Source: MWCO01 sp964488865 (GTDB lineage Bacteria; Myxococcota_A; Polyangia; Polyangiales; Polyangiaceae). Taken from it: 64,000 bases of DNA. This document shows, piece by piece, positions 1 to 8,567 of this stretch (position 1 is its first letter; every line of letters begins with the position of its first letter). Location of the stretch: NCBI GenBank assembly GCA_964488865.1, contig CAZAWR010000005.1:1-64000 (forward strand). The letters run 5' to 3'. Both the position numbers and the translations under genes were made by a program. The notes beneath the pieces are model-generated. The model ran no database searches. It worked only from the letters and a program-made list of their open reading frames with translations, and was not told the origin of the DNA.

Positions 1-3000
1 TGGGAAGGATGGGGGCACGGGAGGCGACTCGGGTACCGGCGGCGACTCGGGTACTGGCGGTGCTGCGGGCGCGGGCGCCCAAGCGGGGGGCGCAGGCGCG
101 TCAGGTGCGGGGGGAAGTGCCGGAACCGCAGGTGGGGCTGGGGCCGCTGGCGTCGCTGGTGAGGCCGGGGCCGCCGGGGCCGCCGGGGCCAGCGGCGAGG
201 CAGGGTCCGGCGGGGGACCCGCCCCTTGCGTCGACGCGTCCGAGTGCGATGACAACCGGTTCTGCACCGGGGTCGAGGACTGTGTCGGCGGGTTGTGCGT
301 CGCGGGAACGCCTCCCGACTGCTCGGACCCCGTCGGGTGTACGGATGACTTCTGCGACCAGGCTGCGGATGCCTGCGCGCACAGCCCCAACGACGTTGCT
401 TGCTCCGACAACCTGTTCTGCAACGGCACGGAGTCGTGCGACCCGGCCAACGGTGACCCGGTCACGGGGTGTGTGCCGGGGGTTGCCCCTGACTGCGACG
501 ATGGCATCGCCTGTACGGACGATAACTGCAGCGACTTGGCCGGGGCGTGTGTGCACGAGCCCGACTCGACCGTATGCCAGAATGGCTCGTTCTGCGATGG
601 TGAAGAGGTCTGCACGCCGGGGATCGGCTGCCAGGCGGGCGCGGTCGTGCCGTGCGATGACGGCATCTCCTGCACGGTCGACGCCTGCTCCGACACGCTG
701 ATGACCTGCACCTACAGCGCAAACGATGCGTATTGCGACGACGGCCTGTTCTGCAACGGCAGCGAGACTTGCGACGTAGTCCTTGGCTGCCGGGAGGGGA
801 CGACGGTGGTGTGTCCGCCCGACGGGGTGGACTGTACCGTGGATGCGTGCGACAACGCCACGACCGAGTGCGTGTACACGCCGGACCACCAACTTTGCGC
901 TGCCGGTGAGTTCTGCGTGCCGGGGCAATCCTTGACGGGGTGCGTCGCCTCGAAGCCTTGTTCGCTCGATGCCGAGTGCGACGATGGCAACTGGTGCAAC
1001 GGCACGGAGACATGCGACGTGACGTGCAAGTCGGGGACGCCGCCGAGCTGCGACGACGGCGTGGACTGCACGATGGACGGTTGTGACGCGCTCGCCGGAA
1101 CTTGCACGCACGTGGTGCTGGACGCCGCGTGCGATGATGGGTTGGTCTGCAACGGGAGCGAGTCGTGTGACGCTGTGCTCGGGTGCCAGGCGGGGGTGGC
1201 GATTGCCTGTGACGATGGTGTGAACTGTACGTTCGACGTGTGCGCGGAGCCGCTTGGCACGTGCCTGAACGTGCCGCAGAGTTGGCAGTGTGACGACGGC
1301 AAGCTGTGCAACGGGGCGGAGGAGTGCACGGCGACGGGGTGCATGGCTGGGACCCCGCACGTGTGTCCGCCGGACGGTGTGAGCTGTACGAAGGACGTGT
1401 GCGATCCGCTCGTGGACGCGTGCGTGTACGAGCCGGACGATTCGCTGTGCGCGTGCGGTCAGACGTGCCTTCCGCCGCAGGGAGGGTGCGGCAACTTCTG
1501 TCAGGTCACGGCGTGCAGCAACGGCAAGGTGTACGAGTGCGGAGATTGCGTGGACAACGATGGCGACTGCGCGATCGATGGCAAGGACACGCAGTGTCTG
1601 GGGCCGTGTGACAACACGGAGAACGCGGGGCCGAGCCAGGGCACGGGGTGCTTCTTCGCGCCTCCGCCCGGCTCGTTCCAGCCGGAGCTTCAGTGCGCGT
1701 GGAACGGCCCGCCCGCGGGCGACCCCTACCTCGCCTACAACGACGTCGTGATGACGCCCGTGGTGATGAACCTCACGGATGACAACGCGGACGGTCAGGT
1801 GAACCTGACCGATACGCCGGACATCGCGTTCGTCTCCTACCGGTTGCAGGAGGACGGCTGCTGCAATGTCAGGGGCGTGCTGCGGGTGGTGTCGGGGCAA
1901 TGCAATGCGAACGGCACCATGAAACAGCACTACAGCGTGGGGGCGACCGAGATCCAGGCCCAGACGGGTATCGCAGGCATCTGGCTGGACAACTCCGGCG
2001 GTCTCGCCGTCGGCGACATCGACAACGACGGGTTCCCCGAGATCGTGGGCACCATCAACAATGGCGGCACGATCGCGTTCGAGCATACGGGCGCGGTCAA
2101 GTGGGTGCAGCAGCAGCACCCCAAGTCGCCGGACCACCTGGCGGGAACGCAGCCCTCCATCGCCGACCTCGACGCCGATGGGCTGCCCGAGATCATTCAG
2201 GGACGCGTGGTGCTCCACGGCGCCACCGGCGCCCTCAAGTGGAAGGGAACAGCTGGCGTTGGCATCAACGGCTTCATGGGGCCGGTGTCCTCCGTTGCCG
2301 ACCCGGACCGCGACGGCACCCTCAACGTGCTGGCCGGCAATACGATGTACCGGGCCGACGGCACCGTGGCGTGGACGTACCCCTTCGCGGTCGCGTCCAC
2401 TTCATCGAACTGCGGCGCGGGCACCCGGTGCGACGGGTACACGGCGACCGGCAACTTCGACGCGGACGAGCACGGTGAGGTCGTGATCGTGCGGATTGGC
2501 AGGATCTACGTGCTCAATCACGATGGCTCGCCCTTGCAGGTCAACGGCTCGGACGTGATCATCAACGTCCCGAAGACCACGTGCGCGTTCAACGAGGGGG
2601 GGCCGCCCACCATCGCGGACTTCGACGGTGACGGCCGGGCCGAGATCGGTGTGGCCGGTGCCAACTACTACGTCGTGGCGGACCTCGACTGTCTGGCTAC
2701 CCCGCTGCCGTCCTACTGCGCCGCATCGGGCATCCGTTGGCGCGTGCCGAATAACGACTGCTCGTCGCGGGTCACGGGCTCCAGCGTGTTCGACTTCGAC
2801 GGCGACGGCAATGCGGAGGTCGTTTACAACGATGAGACGCGCTTCCGGGTGTTCGACGGCAAGACCGGGACGATCCTCATCGACATCGGGAATCGGTCCC
2901 ACACGCGGCTGGAGATGCCGATCGTTGCGGACGTGGACAACGACGGGAACGCGGAGATCGTGTTCATCGAGAATGCCCACGGAGGTACGACGCAGGGCAT

Positions 3001-3562
3001 TCGGGTCTGGGGTGACGCCAACGACAGCTGGGTTGCCACGCGCCGTGTGTGGAACCAGCATGCGTATCACGTGACGAACGTGTCCGAGACGGGGACGATT
3101 CCGCAGGGGGAGCCTGAGAACTGGCTGTACCCCACCACCGCCACCGTGGCCGGCGTCATGAACAACTTCCGGCAGAACTTGCCGGAGTTCGACATGCTGT
3201 CGGCGCCCGACCTGGCCGTGACGCTCACCTTCGACTCGAGCACATGCCCCGCCCACATGGGCTTGACCGCGACCGTGTGCAACGAGGGCGAGCTGCTCGT
3301 CGGGCCGGGTGTCCCTGTCGTCTTCTACGACGACGACACGCACGCGCTGATCGCGTGCGCGAACGCGCCGCTTGCCACGACGCAGACGCTTCAGCCGGGC
3401 CAGTGCGAGACGGTGGTGTGTGCCGGGCCCTCCGAGGCGCCGAGCATGGTCCGTGTGTGTGTCGACAACGTCGGGATCGACTGCATCTCGGGTGGAAACA
3501 ACGAGTGTGACGAGTCCGACAACGCCGCTACGGTGGCGGGGGAGAGCTGCCCGGTAAACTGA
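1..3562 (+). CDS. Large secreted Cys-rich / FG-GAP repeat protein with C-terminal CARDB-like domain (5' end outside window)
   Basis: The frame is open from the first base of the window to the TGA at 3560-3562, so the gene starts upstream and only its last ~1186 residues are seen. From the N-terminal side there is a Gly/Ala/Ser/Thr linker (to about position 220), then about ten Cys-rich units of the form CDDG..CNG.E.CD..GC..G (about 230-1560). These are followed by a beta-propeller-like region with FG-GAP/VCBS calcium-type motifs such as GDIDNDGFPEI, ADLDADGLPEI, ADFDGDGRAEI, FDFDGDGNAEV and ADVDNDGNAEI (about 2010-2970). The last ~115 residues look like a CARDB adhesion domain (APDLAVTLTF...). 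Such proteins are typically exported and surface-attached in myxobacteria; substrate or partner is unknown. The long antisense frame over it is a shadow. Confidence 0.85.
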   Translation, partial: GKDGGTGGDSGTGGDSGTGGAAGAGAQAGGAGASGAGGSAGTAGGAGAAGVAGEAGAAGAAGASGEAGSGGGPAPCVDASECDDNRFCTGVEDCVGGLCVAGTPPDCSDPVGCTDDFCDQAADACAHSPNDVACSDNLFCNGTESCDPANGDPVTGCVPGVAPDCDDGIACTDDNCSDLAGACVHEPDSTVCQNGSFCDGEEVCTPGIGCQAGAVVPCDDGISCTVDACSDTLMTCTYSANDAYCDDGLFCNGSETCDVVLGCREGTTVVCPPDGVDCTVDACDNATTECVYTPDHQLCAAGEFCVPGQSLTGCVASKPCSLDAECDDGNWCNGTETCDVTCKSGTPPSCDDGVDCTMDGCDALAGTCTHVVLDAACDDGLVCNGSESCDAVLGCQAGVAIACDDGVNCTFDVCAEPLGTCLNVPQSWQCDDGKLCNGAEECTATGCMAGTPHVCPPDGVSCTKDVCDPLVDACVYEPDDSLCACGQTCLPPQGGCGNFCQVTACSNGKVYECGDCVDNDGDCAIDGKDTQCLGPCDNTENAGPSQGTGCFFAPPPGSFQPELQCAWNGPPAGDPYLAYNDVVMTPVVMNLTDDNADGQVNLTDTPDIAFVSYRLQEDGCCNVRGVLRVVSGQCNANGTMKQHYSVGATEIQAQTGIAGIWLDNSGGLAVGDIDNDGFPEIVGTINNGGTIAFEHTGAVKWVQQQHPKSPDHLAGTQPSIADLDADGLPEIIQGRVVLHGATGALKWKGTAGVGINGFMGPVSSVADPDRDGTLNVLAGNTMYRADGTVAWTYPFAVASTSSNCGAGTRCDGYTATGNFDADEHGEVVIVRIGRIYVLNHDGSPLQVNGSDVIINVPKTTCAFNEGGPPTIADFDGDGRAEIGVAGANYYVVADLDCLATPLPSYCAASGIRWRVPNNDCSSRVTGSSVFDFDGDGNAEVVYNDETRFRVFDGKTGTILIDIGNRSHTRLEMPIVADVDNDGNAEIVFIENAHGGTTQGIRVWGDANDSWVATRRVWNQHAYHVTNVSETGTIPQGEPENWLYPTTATVAGVMNNFRQNLPEFDMLSAPDLAVTLTFDSSTCPAHMGLTATVCNEGELLVGPGVPVVFYDDDTHALIACANAPLATTQTLQPGQCETVVCAGPSEAPSMVRVCVDNVGIDCISGGNNECDESDNAATVAGESCPVN

Positions 3563-3639
3563 GCACGAACTCAATGAACCGGTGAATGCGGAACCGGAAG
3601 CAGGGAATGGGCAAGTGGTTCGGTCCCATCCGGGCGTGC

Positions 3640-4290
3640 TCAGTCGAAGTTGATCAGCATCCACCCGCCGCCGAACCCCACCGCAACCCTTGTGTAGCTC
3701 GTCGCACTCAGGTTCTCGTAGTGGCCGCACGTCGTGCCCGTCGTGGTCCCGAAGAAGTCACACCCGTCGCACCCGTGGTCCCCTTCGCAGAAGTCGCAGT
3801 TCGCACAGTCGGGCAAGCTGCCCTCGCCCCACATCGCATCGACGCATCCAGGGCCGCCCCAGCCGGGGCACTCGTTCTGGCTGTCGCCACCGGGACAGTC
3901 GAACACGCCTGTACTCCACGCGTTGTGCGGAACGCCGGTGATGCTGTCGTCTTCCGCTTGCAGGTCGGCGCAGGGCTCGGCGTCGACCCAACGCTCGAAG
4001 GCGGGCAGGGACTTGCCTGCGCGCAACTCGTTGATGCGGTCGACCACGGCGATACGGTCGGCTTCGTAGGTATCCTCGGTGCTGCCACCGGTCCCCGCGG
4101 CCCCTCCCACCGGCGCGCCCCCCGTGCCGCCAGAAGTCGAGGAACCGCCTGTTCCCGTGCTACCTCCCGAGCCCGCGGCACCGCCCGAATTCCCACCTTG
4201 GTCCCACCACGACGGGTCAGCGTCTTCCCCCTCCGTGGAGCAGGCTGTCAGCACGAGAAAGACCGCAGCAAGTCTCGGAAGAAATGACAT
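3640..4290 (-). CDS. CAP (SCP/PR-1)-domain lipoprotein
   Basis: The 216-residue product begins with a signal peptide ending in a lipobox (FLVLTAC, Cys17), so it should be lipid-anchored. Residues ~25-65 are a Gly/Ser/Thr linker. The rest resembles a bacterial CAP domain: the helix VDRINELRAGKSLPAFER near the start and, near the C-terminus, CGHYENLSATSYTRVAVGFG, which matches the GHYxQxxW-type signature loop. Many Cys residues sit in an insertion (CANCDFCEGDHGCDGC). The molecular role of bacterial CAP proteins is poorly defined. It is convergent with the upstream surface protein and single-gene in arrangement. A good promoter sits almost on its start codon (see the promoter entry), suggesting little or no 5' leader. 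Confidence 0.72.
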   Translation of the reverse strand: MSFLPRLAAVFLVLTACSTEGEDADPSWWDQGGNSGGAAGSGGSTGTGGSSTSGGTGGAPVGGAAGTGGSTEDTYEADRIAVVDRINELRAGKSLPAFERWVDAEPCADLQAEDDSITGVPHNAWSTGVFDCPGGDSQNECPGWGGPGCVDAMWGEGSLPDCANCDFCEGDHGCDGCDFFGTTTGTTCGHYENLSATSYTRVAVGFGGGWMLINFD

Positions 4291-4295
4291 GGTTT

Positions 4296-4325
4296 AGTGT
4301 ACGAGGCGCCTGGACACGGTGTCAA
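4296..4325 (-). promoter_or_regulatory. Sigma-70-type promoter, possibly giving a leaderless mRNA
   Basis: On the minus strand TTGACA (4320-4325) and TACACT (4296-4301) are separated by 18 bp. Only five bases lie between the -10 hexamer and the ATG of the CAP lipoprotein (4288-4290), so the expected transcription start falls on or next to the start codon. No Shine-Dalgarno sequence fits in that space. The hexamers are seen; the leaderless reading is inference. Confidence 0.55.
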
Positions 4326-4435
4326 TCGAGGGTCACTCGGTCCCGATGCACACCACTGGTGCGTTCCGTTCGGATGTCGAGGCGTGGCTCAATTCATCCG
4401 GCGGCGCCCAATGGAACTGAACTCCCCTCGCACGC

Positions 4436-4837
4436 TCACATCACACAAATGCCGAACTTCGCCACGCACTGACTCTGCTTGATGCACTTCTCCGACTGGC
4501 GACAGTCGTCGTCCGTTGCTGCGACGCAATCGTTGTCCTCCACCGTGCACATCCCGCGATCCTTGCACCACTCCGAATGCTTGCAGTCCAGGTGGGACCC
4601 GGGCACGCATCGACCGTCGATAGCCTTGCAGCGGCCCTTGCGTCTGCAGTCTGCGGACTGCTGGCAGTCGAGGTCGGTGCCTGCGATGCACGCGCCCCCC
4701 GACGTGCTGCAGAGGCCTGAGTCCGCGCACGCGGCGTCGTAGCCGCACGCGAAGAAACTGTGAAACGCGACAACTCCCGTCACGGCGAGCACGACGACGC
4801 TGGCGACTGCAATGAGCGCGATCCGGAACCACGGCAT
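4436..4837 (-). CDS. Small Cys-rich single-pass membrane or exported protein
   Basis: 133 residues. Residues 5-28 form one hydrophobic segment (RIALIAVASVVVLAVTGVVAFHSFF), which is a signal anchor or uncleaved signal. The rest is built from four Cys-rich units of the form dCxxSxxCxxxGxCxxxxxxC, e.g. CQQSADCRRKGRCKAIDGRC and CKHSEWCKDRGMC. Such EGF-like short repeats are common in exported Polyangiales proteins and are likely disulfide-bonded in the periplasm. No enzyme motif is visible. No clear operon partner; the FHA regulator gene lies divergently on the other side. Confidence 0.7.
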   Translation of the reverse strand: MPWFRIALIAVASVVVLAVTGVVAFHSFFACGYDAACADSGLCSTSGGACIAGTDLDCQQSADCRRKGRCKAIDGRCVPGSHLDCKHSEWCKDRGMCTVEDNDCVAATDDDCRQSEKCIKQSQCVAKFGICVM

Positions 4838-5062
4838 GCCAGGGCAGTGTGGTCAGGCGCACGGCTCGGCTCAGCATTCGATCTACGAAGGCAAGGCGGA
4901 CCGTCCTTCGCCGTGTGACATCCACGGTCGCAGCTCCGCTCGACTCCGCCACGCCACGCAGCCCGTGCTGGGTTTTCATTCTGTTCCCGTTGTAGCTCCC
5001 TGCACGCGTCGCGCCTGCTGTTGGCAGAGCGGGCCCACAAACGGTATGACCTGATCCCTCTC

Positions 5063-6475
5063 ATGCAACCGCAAGGAACCCGCACATCCTCGCCCGGGAC
5101 TCCCTCGCGCCCCGATGCGCCGGATCGCGCTGTGCGCGCGAGCTGGCTGCTCGTGATGGAATGCGATCGCTTGGAGGCAGGCGGCTGCTTCCACTCCCTG
5201 GATGACGTCGACGAGCTGCGCATCGGTCGGGGCGTGACCCGGCGCTTCTGGACGTCGGAGTCATCCGGCAAACGTGTGCTGTACATGGAGGTGCCCGACG
5301 CGAGGATGTCCACGCGGCACGCATGCGTGTTGCGGAGGCCCGGGGGGTGGATGCTCGAAGACCGTGGGTCGACGAACGGAAGTCGTCGCAACGGCACAGG
5401 GGTGGCGCAGTGCAGTCTCGACGATGGCGACGTCGTTCAGCTCGGCCACACGTTCTTTCTCCACCGTGAAGGGCATGACAGTTCGGCGCTGGAATCCTAC
5501 GAGGAGACCGCGCGAATGCGGGCCGATCTGCCCGGGCTCGCCACCTTGAGTTCGTCGTATGCTTCCTCCCTGGGACGCCTGATGCAGGTTGCGCCATCGG
5601 ACACGCCCGTGTTGATCCGGGGGGAGACGGGGACCCACAAAGATCTTCTCGCCAGCGCCGTGCACGCGCTTTCCCGTCGACCCGGACCGCTCGTGACGGT
5701 GCGCTGCTGCGACATTCCCGAGGCGGACGTCGAGGGGCATCTGTTCGGTCGCGTGCGCGGCGGGGACGACGTGGGGCTCGTGAGGATGGCCCACACAGGC
5801 ACGCTCTTCCTCGACGAGATGGGCGATCTGTCGGCATCATCCCAGGCGGTGCTGTTTCGCGCCTTGCAGCAGCAGGAGGTGCTGCCCGTGGGCGCTGTGC
5901 GGCCCATTCCCGTCGACATTCGCGTGGTGTCCGCCACGCACCTCCCGATTGAGGCCCTCATCGCTCGGGGGACGTTCCGCCAGGACCTGGCCCTTCGGAT
6001 CGCCGGGTTCGTTCACGACGCGTCGCCGCTTCGCCAGCGACCCGAGGACATCGGCATTCTCACCACCGCATCGCTGCGCCGGTCCGGTCACCCGCAGGTG
6101 CGCCTGCGCCCCTCGGTGGCCGAGGCGTTTCTTCGTTACGACTGGCCGCTCAACGTCCGCGAACTCGAGCAGTGCTTGGCCTCCGCGTGCCTCCTCGCGG
6201 ACGACGACCTGCTGCGTCCGTCGCACCTGCCCCCGCCGATCGCTCGAATGCTTGACGTGCAGCCTCCGCACAACGGACCGAGCCTGGCTCCGAACAGCAT
6301 TCCTCCCCCCAGAAACCTCTCCATCGATGAAGAGACGCTCCGTGCCGAGTTGGTGATGCGCCTCGCGGAGGCGGCCGGAAACGTGAGCGTCGTCGCTCAG
6401 GACATGGGGAAGGCGCGCCAGCAGATCCAGCGGTGGCTGAGACGCTTCAAGATCGACCCGGACGAGTACACGTGA
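5063..6475 (+). CDS. FHA-AAA+ transcriptional regulator (sigma-54 activator-like, GAFTGA absent)
   Basis: 470 residues if started at the ATG at 5063; an in-frame ATG at 5021 is also possible. The N-terminal ~120 residues carry an FHA phosphothreonine-binding domain: LRIGRG, then STRHACVL and DRGSTNGS. A sigma-54 activator-type AAA+ module follows: a Walker A variant GETGTHKD (His where Gly is usual), intact Walker B LFLDEMGDLS, a sensor region RQDLALRIAGFVHD and RQRPEDI. The GAFTGA loop that contacts sigma-54 is missing; the equivalent stretch reads FGRVRGGDDVGLVRM. The last ~45 residues form a Fis-like helix-turn-helix (AAGNVSVVAQDMGKARQQIQRWL). It probably binds DNA in response to a Ser/Thr-kinase signal, but may not work through sigma-54. 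Confidence 0.85.
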   Translation: MQPQGTRTSSPGTPSRPDAPDRAVRASWLLVMECDRLEAGGCFHSLDDVDELRIGRGVTRRFWTSESSGKRVLYMEVPDARMSTRHACVLRRPGGWMLEDRGSTNGSRRNGTGVAQCSLDDGDVVQLGHTFFLHREGHDSSALESYEETARMRADLPGLATLSSSYASSLGRLMQVAPSDTPVLIRGETGTHKDLLASAVHALSRRPGPLVTVRCCDIPEADVEGHLFGRVRGGDDVGLVRMAHTGTLFLDEMGDLSASSQAVLFRALQQQEVLPVGAVRPIPVDIRVVSATHLPIEALIARGTFRQDLALRIAGFVHDASPLRQRPEDIGILTTASLRRSGHPQVRLRPSVAEAFLRYDWPLNVRELEQCLASACLLADDDLLRPSHLPPPIARMLDVQPPHNGPSLAPNSIPPPRNLSIDEETLRAELVMRLAEAAGNVSVVAQDMGKARQQIQRWLRRFKIDPDEYT

Positions 6476-6495
6476 GGGAGCCAGCGGGGCAGCCC

Positions 6496-7377
6496 TCAGT
6501 GTAGGTCGTCCCACACGGGCTGCCCGTCGTGCATCCACCGCTTGAACGCTCGTCCCTTCACGGCAGACACGGGGACAGGGCCGCGCAGCCGGCTGTCGTA
6601 GGAGTTGTCGCGGTTGTCGCCCACGACGAAGACGTGGCCCGGGGGAACTTCGTGGCGTTTGGGTTCGTTCGTAACCCCCGGGTCTCGGGCGATGCGATAC
6701 GTGCCGCCTAGACCCTCCTCGAGCAGGGCCAAGCCGTCGCAACCCCTTTCGGGGAGCGCGGTCGTTGGAACAGGTTGGCCCGAGACGATGAGGCGGCCCT
6801 CGCGGAACTCGACGACGTCTCCCCCGACCCCGACCACGCGCTGGAGGAACATCATTCCGGGCTTGTCGGGGCCTTCGTAGACGACAATGTCCCCGTGCGA
6901 TGGAGTCGAGGAGCCGTAGGCGGACTTGTCGACGAAGAGGTTGTCGCCGACCGAGAGAGTAGGGCACATCCCGCCGGAGGGGATGCGAAAAGACTCGACC
7001 ACGAAGGCGCGGATCGCCAGAGGCGCACCGACGCAGGAGGCGATGAGCGAGAGTGTGACAGCTCCGTAAACAGAGGGCCAGATCAGGCCGACCTGCCGGG
7101 GTGACTTGCCTGCACGGTAGGCGTCGAAGATGCTGGCGAGGGTGAGGAGGAAGGTGAGGGCGAGGCCGATCGGGAGGGCGGGCCACCAGGAGAAGAGGAG
7201 GGCCAGGCCCACGACGGACGGGACACCTGGGGCAAGGAGCCAGAACAGGCCGCGTGCGCCGTGCCCGGCGAAGATGTGGCCGAGCCCGGGCAGGACGAAG
7301 GCGAGGGCTGCCGCAGGGAAGGCCTTGGAGGTGGGCGGGACGGGCGCGACGGGCGCGACGGGAGGAGCAGAGGGCAT
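6496..7377 (-). CDS. Signal peptidase I homologue with both catalytic dyad residues replaced
   Basis: 293 residues from the ATG at 7375-7377; an in-frame start 34 codons upstream gives an unlikely basic extension. An N-terminal region with several membrane segments (about residues 18-122) precedes an S26 peptidase domain. Box B reads IPSGGMCPTL, so the position of the nucleophile Ser90 of E. coli LepB is Gly136. Box D reads FLQRVVGVGGD, so the general base Lys145 is Gln179. Other family boxes are intact: GDNLFVDK, HGDIVVYEG and box E GDNRDNSYDSR (253-263). The fold is clear, but normal Ser/Lys catalysis is not possible. It may be a pseudoenzyme or use another mechanism. The flanking lipoprotein genes do not form an operon with it. 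Confidence 0.85.
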   Translation of the reverse strand: MPSAPPVAPVAPVPPTSKAFPAAALAFVLPGLGHIFAGHGARGLFWLLAPGVPSVVGLALLFSWWPALPIGLALTFLLTLASIFDAYRAGKSPRQVGLIWPSVYGAVTLSLIASCVGAPLAIRAFVVESFRIPSGGMCPTLSVGDNLFVDKSAYGSSTPSHGDIVVYEGPDKPGMMFLQRVVGVGGDVVEFREGRLIVSGQPVPTTALPERGCDGLALLEEGLGGTYRIARDPGVTNEPKRHEVPPGHVFVVGDNRDNSYDSRLRGPVPVSAVKGRAFKRWMHDGQPVWDDLH

Positions 7378-7481
7378 CGAGCAGGTCCGGTAGCATGGTG
7401 GGGCAGGGGGAACAATTCGCGAACAACCTCGGCCTTGCGTGGCACGACGCACGATGCGATGAAGGAGGCGACGGTGCACCC

Positions 7482-7730
7482 GTGATCGCGAACCCCAACC
7501 TCTCGGACTACCGCATCCCTACCGCGCTGGACGTGCCTGACATCGACGCCATCGTGATCGAGAGCGACGAGCCCAATGGGCCTTTCGGGGCGAAGGAGGT
7601 GGGGGAGGGGGGGATCAGGCCTGTGATTCCGGCGATTTTGAATGCGATATACGACGCGACCGGGGTGGTGATCGACGAGCTTCCGGCGAGCCCGGAGAGG
7701 ATCCTTCGGGGGTTGCGGAAGGGGGAGTGA
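7482..7730 (+). pseudogene. C-terminal remnant of a molybdenum hydroxylase large subunit (xanthine dehydrogenase family)
   Basis: About 80 residues match the extreme C-terminus of xanthine dehydrogenase/aldehyde oxidase-type molybdopterin subunits: NPNLSDYRIPTALDVPDI, then GPFGAKEVGEGG, which carries the conserved active-site Glu, then PAILNAIYDATGVVIDELP and PERILRGLRK. These subunits normally have about 750 residues, so some 90 percent of the gene is missing. The frame is open upstream to 7254 but that part has no family similarity. A GTG at 7482 could start translation. It faces the signal peptidase-like gene head to head. Best read as the end of a deleted gene. Confidence 0.7.
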
Positions 7731-7774
7731 GGATGCGCGGCGATGCAGCGGATCAACTGTGCTATGGATCGGCC

Positions 7775-8437
7775 ATGGGGCTCAATTCACACCGCTGGTT
7801 GATCGCATCTGTCGCCTTGATCGCCGCGCTCGCCGGCTGCCGGACGACCCAGCCTGATGGGGGCACGGACGGCCAGCCTGCCGCGACGCCCGATCGTCCT
7901 GCCCCACCGGTTACCCTTGCTTCCAGCGCAGGAGACGAAGCATCGTTGCGTCCCGCTCCCGGCACCTCGGCCGCGGACTCCGCCGCTGCGGTGCCCTCCC
8001 CCGCTGTCGAACTGCTCCTTGTGTTGGAGAACGCGGTGATGGCGGCTCGAGCCGACCCTTCCGTGGACGTGGGGGCCCGTCTCGACGGTACCCTCCACGT
8101 GCGCAACCCCTCGTCGGAGCCCATCGAGTTGGTCGGGCAGGTACCCGCCGGCTCCTCGCTCGACTGGACCATCCTCGGGACCGATGGCGTGCGGTGGCGG
8201 CCCGTCTTCCTGCCGCCGGCTCCGCAGAGACCCCGCCCACCCGTCACGCGGATGGTCGGCCCCGGAGCCACCGAGTACTTCTGCAACGTGCACGGGATCT
8301 CCGGCTTCAGTCGGCCCGGCGACGACAAGCGCTATCGGGTCTTGCCCGTCGGCAAGTACACGGTGCGAGTGGGCGGCGTGCGCTTCCAAGGCATGCCGCC
8401 GCTTCAGTCGACTTCGGTGGAATTCGAAGTGAAGTGA
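7775..8437 (+). CDS. Lipoprotein of unknown function
   Basis: 220 residues from the ATG at 7775. The signal peptide (HRWLIASVALIAALAGC) ends in a lipobox. A Pro/Ala/Asp-rich linker of about 60 residues follows. The C-terminal ~150 residues look like a beta-sandwich: GARLDGTLHVRNPSSEPIELVG, then a Pro-rich turn and PVGKYTVRVGG near the end, as in proteins that bind or decorate the envelope. No catalytic motif is recognised. It stands alone between a gene remnant and a convergent gene. Confidence 0.65.
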   Translation: MGLNSHRWLIASVALIAALAGCRTTQPDGGTDGQPAATPDRPAPPVTLASSAGDEASLRPAPGTSAADSAAAVPSPAVELLLVLENAVMAARADPSVDVGARLDGTLHVRNPSSEPIELVGQVPAGSSLDWTILGTDGVRWRPVFLPPAPQRPRPPVTRMVGPGATEYFCNVHGISGFSRPGDDKRYRVLPVGKYTVRVGGVRFQGMPPLQSTSVEFEVK

Positions 8438-8567
8438 CGCGGTACGGCAAAGCCGTTGTCGCGCCGCCACGGGTGCGGACGTGTACCGGCCAGAGCACGC
8501 TTGCTTCCGTCGGATGTTCGCTCCGTCATGAGTGCCAATCGAACGTTCCACCCGAGTGAAGCGTGCT

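Noticed and set aside
101..2218. Open frame of 705 codons on the - strand
   Set aside because: Antisense to the Cys-rich surface protein; its apparent repeats mirror the repeats of the real gene.
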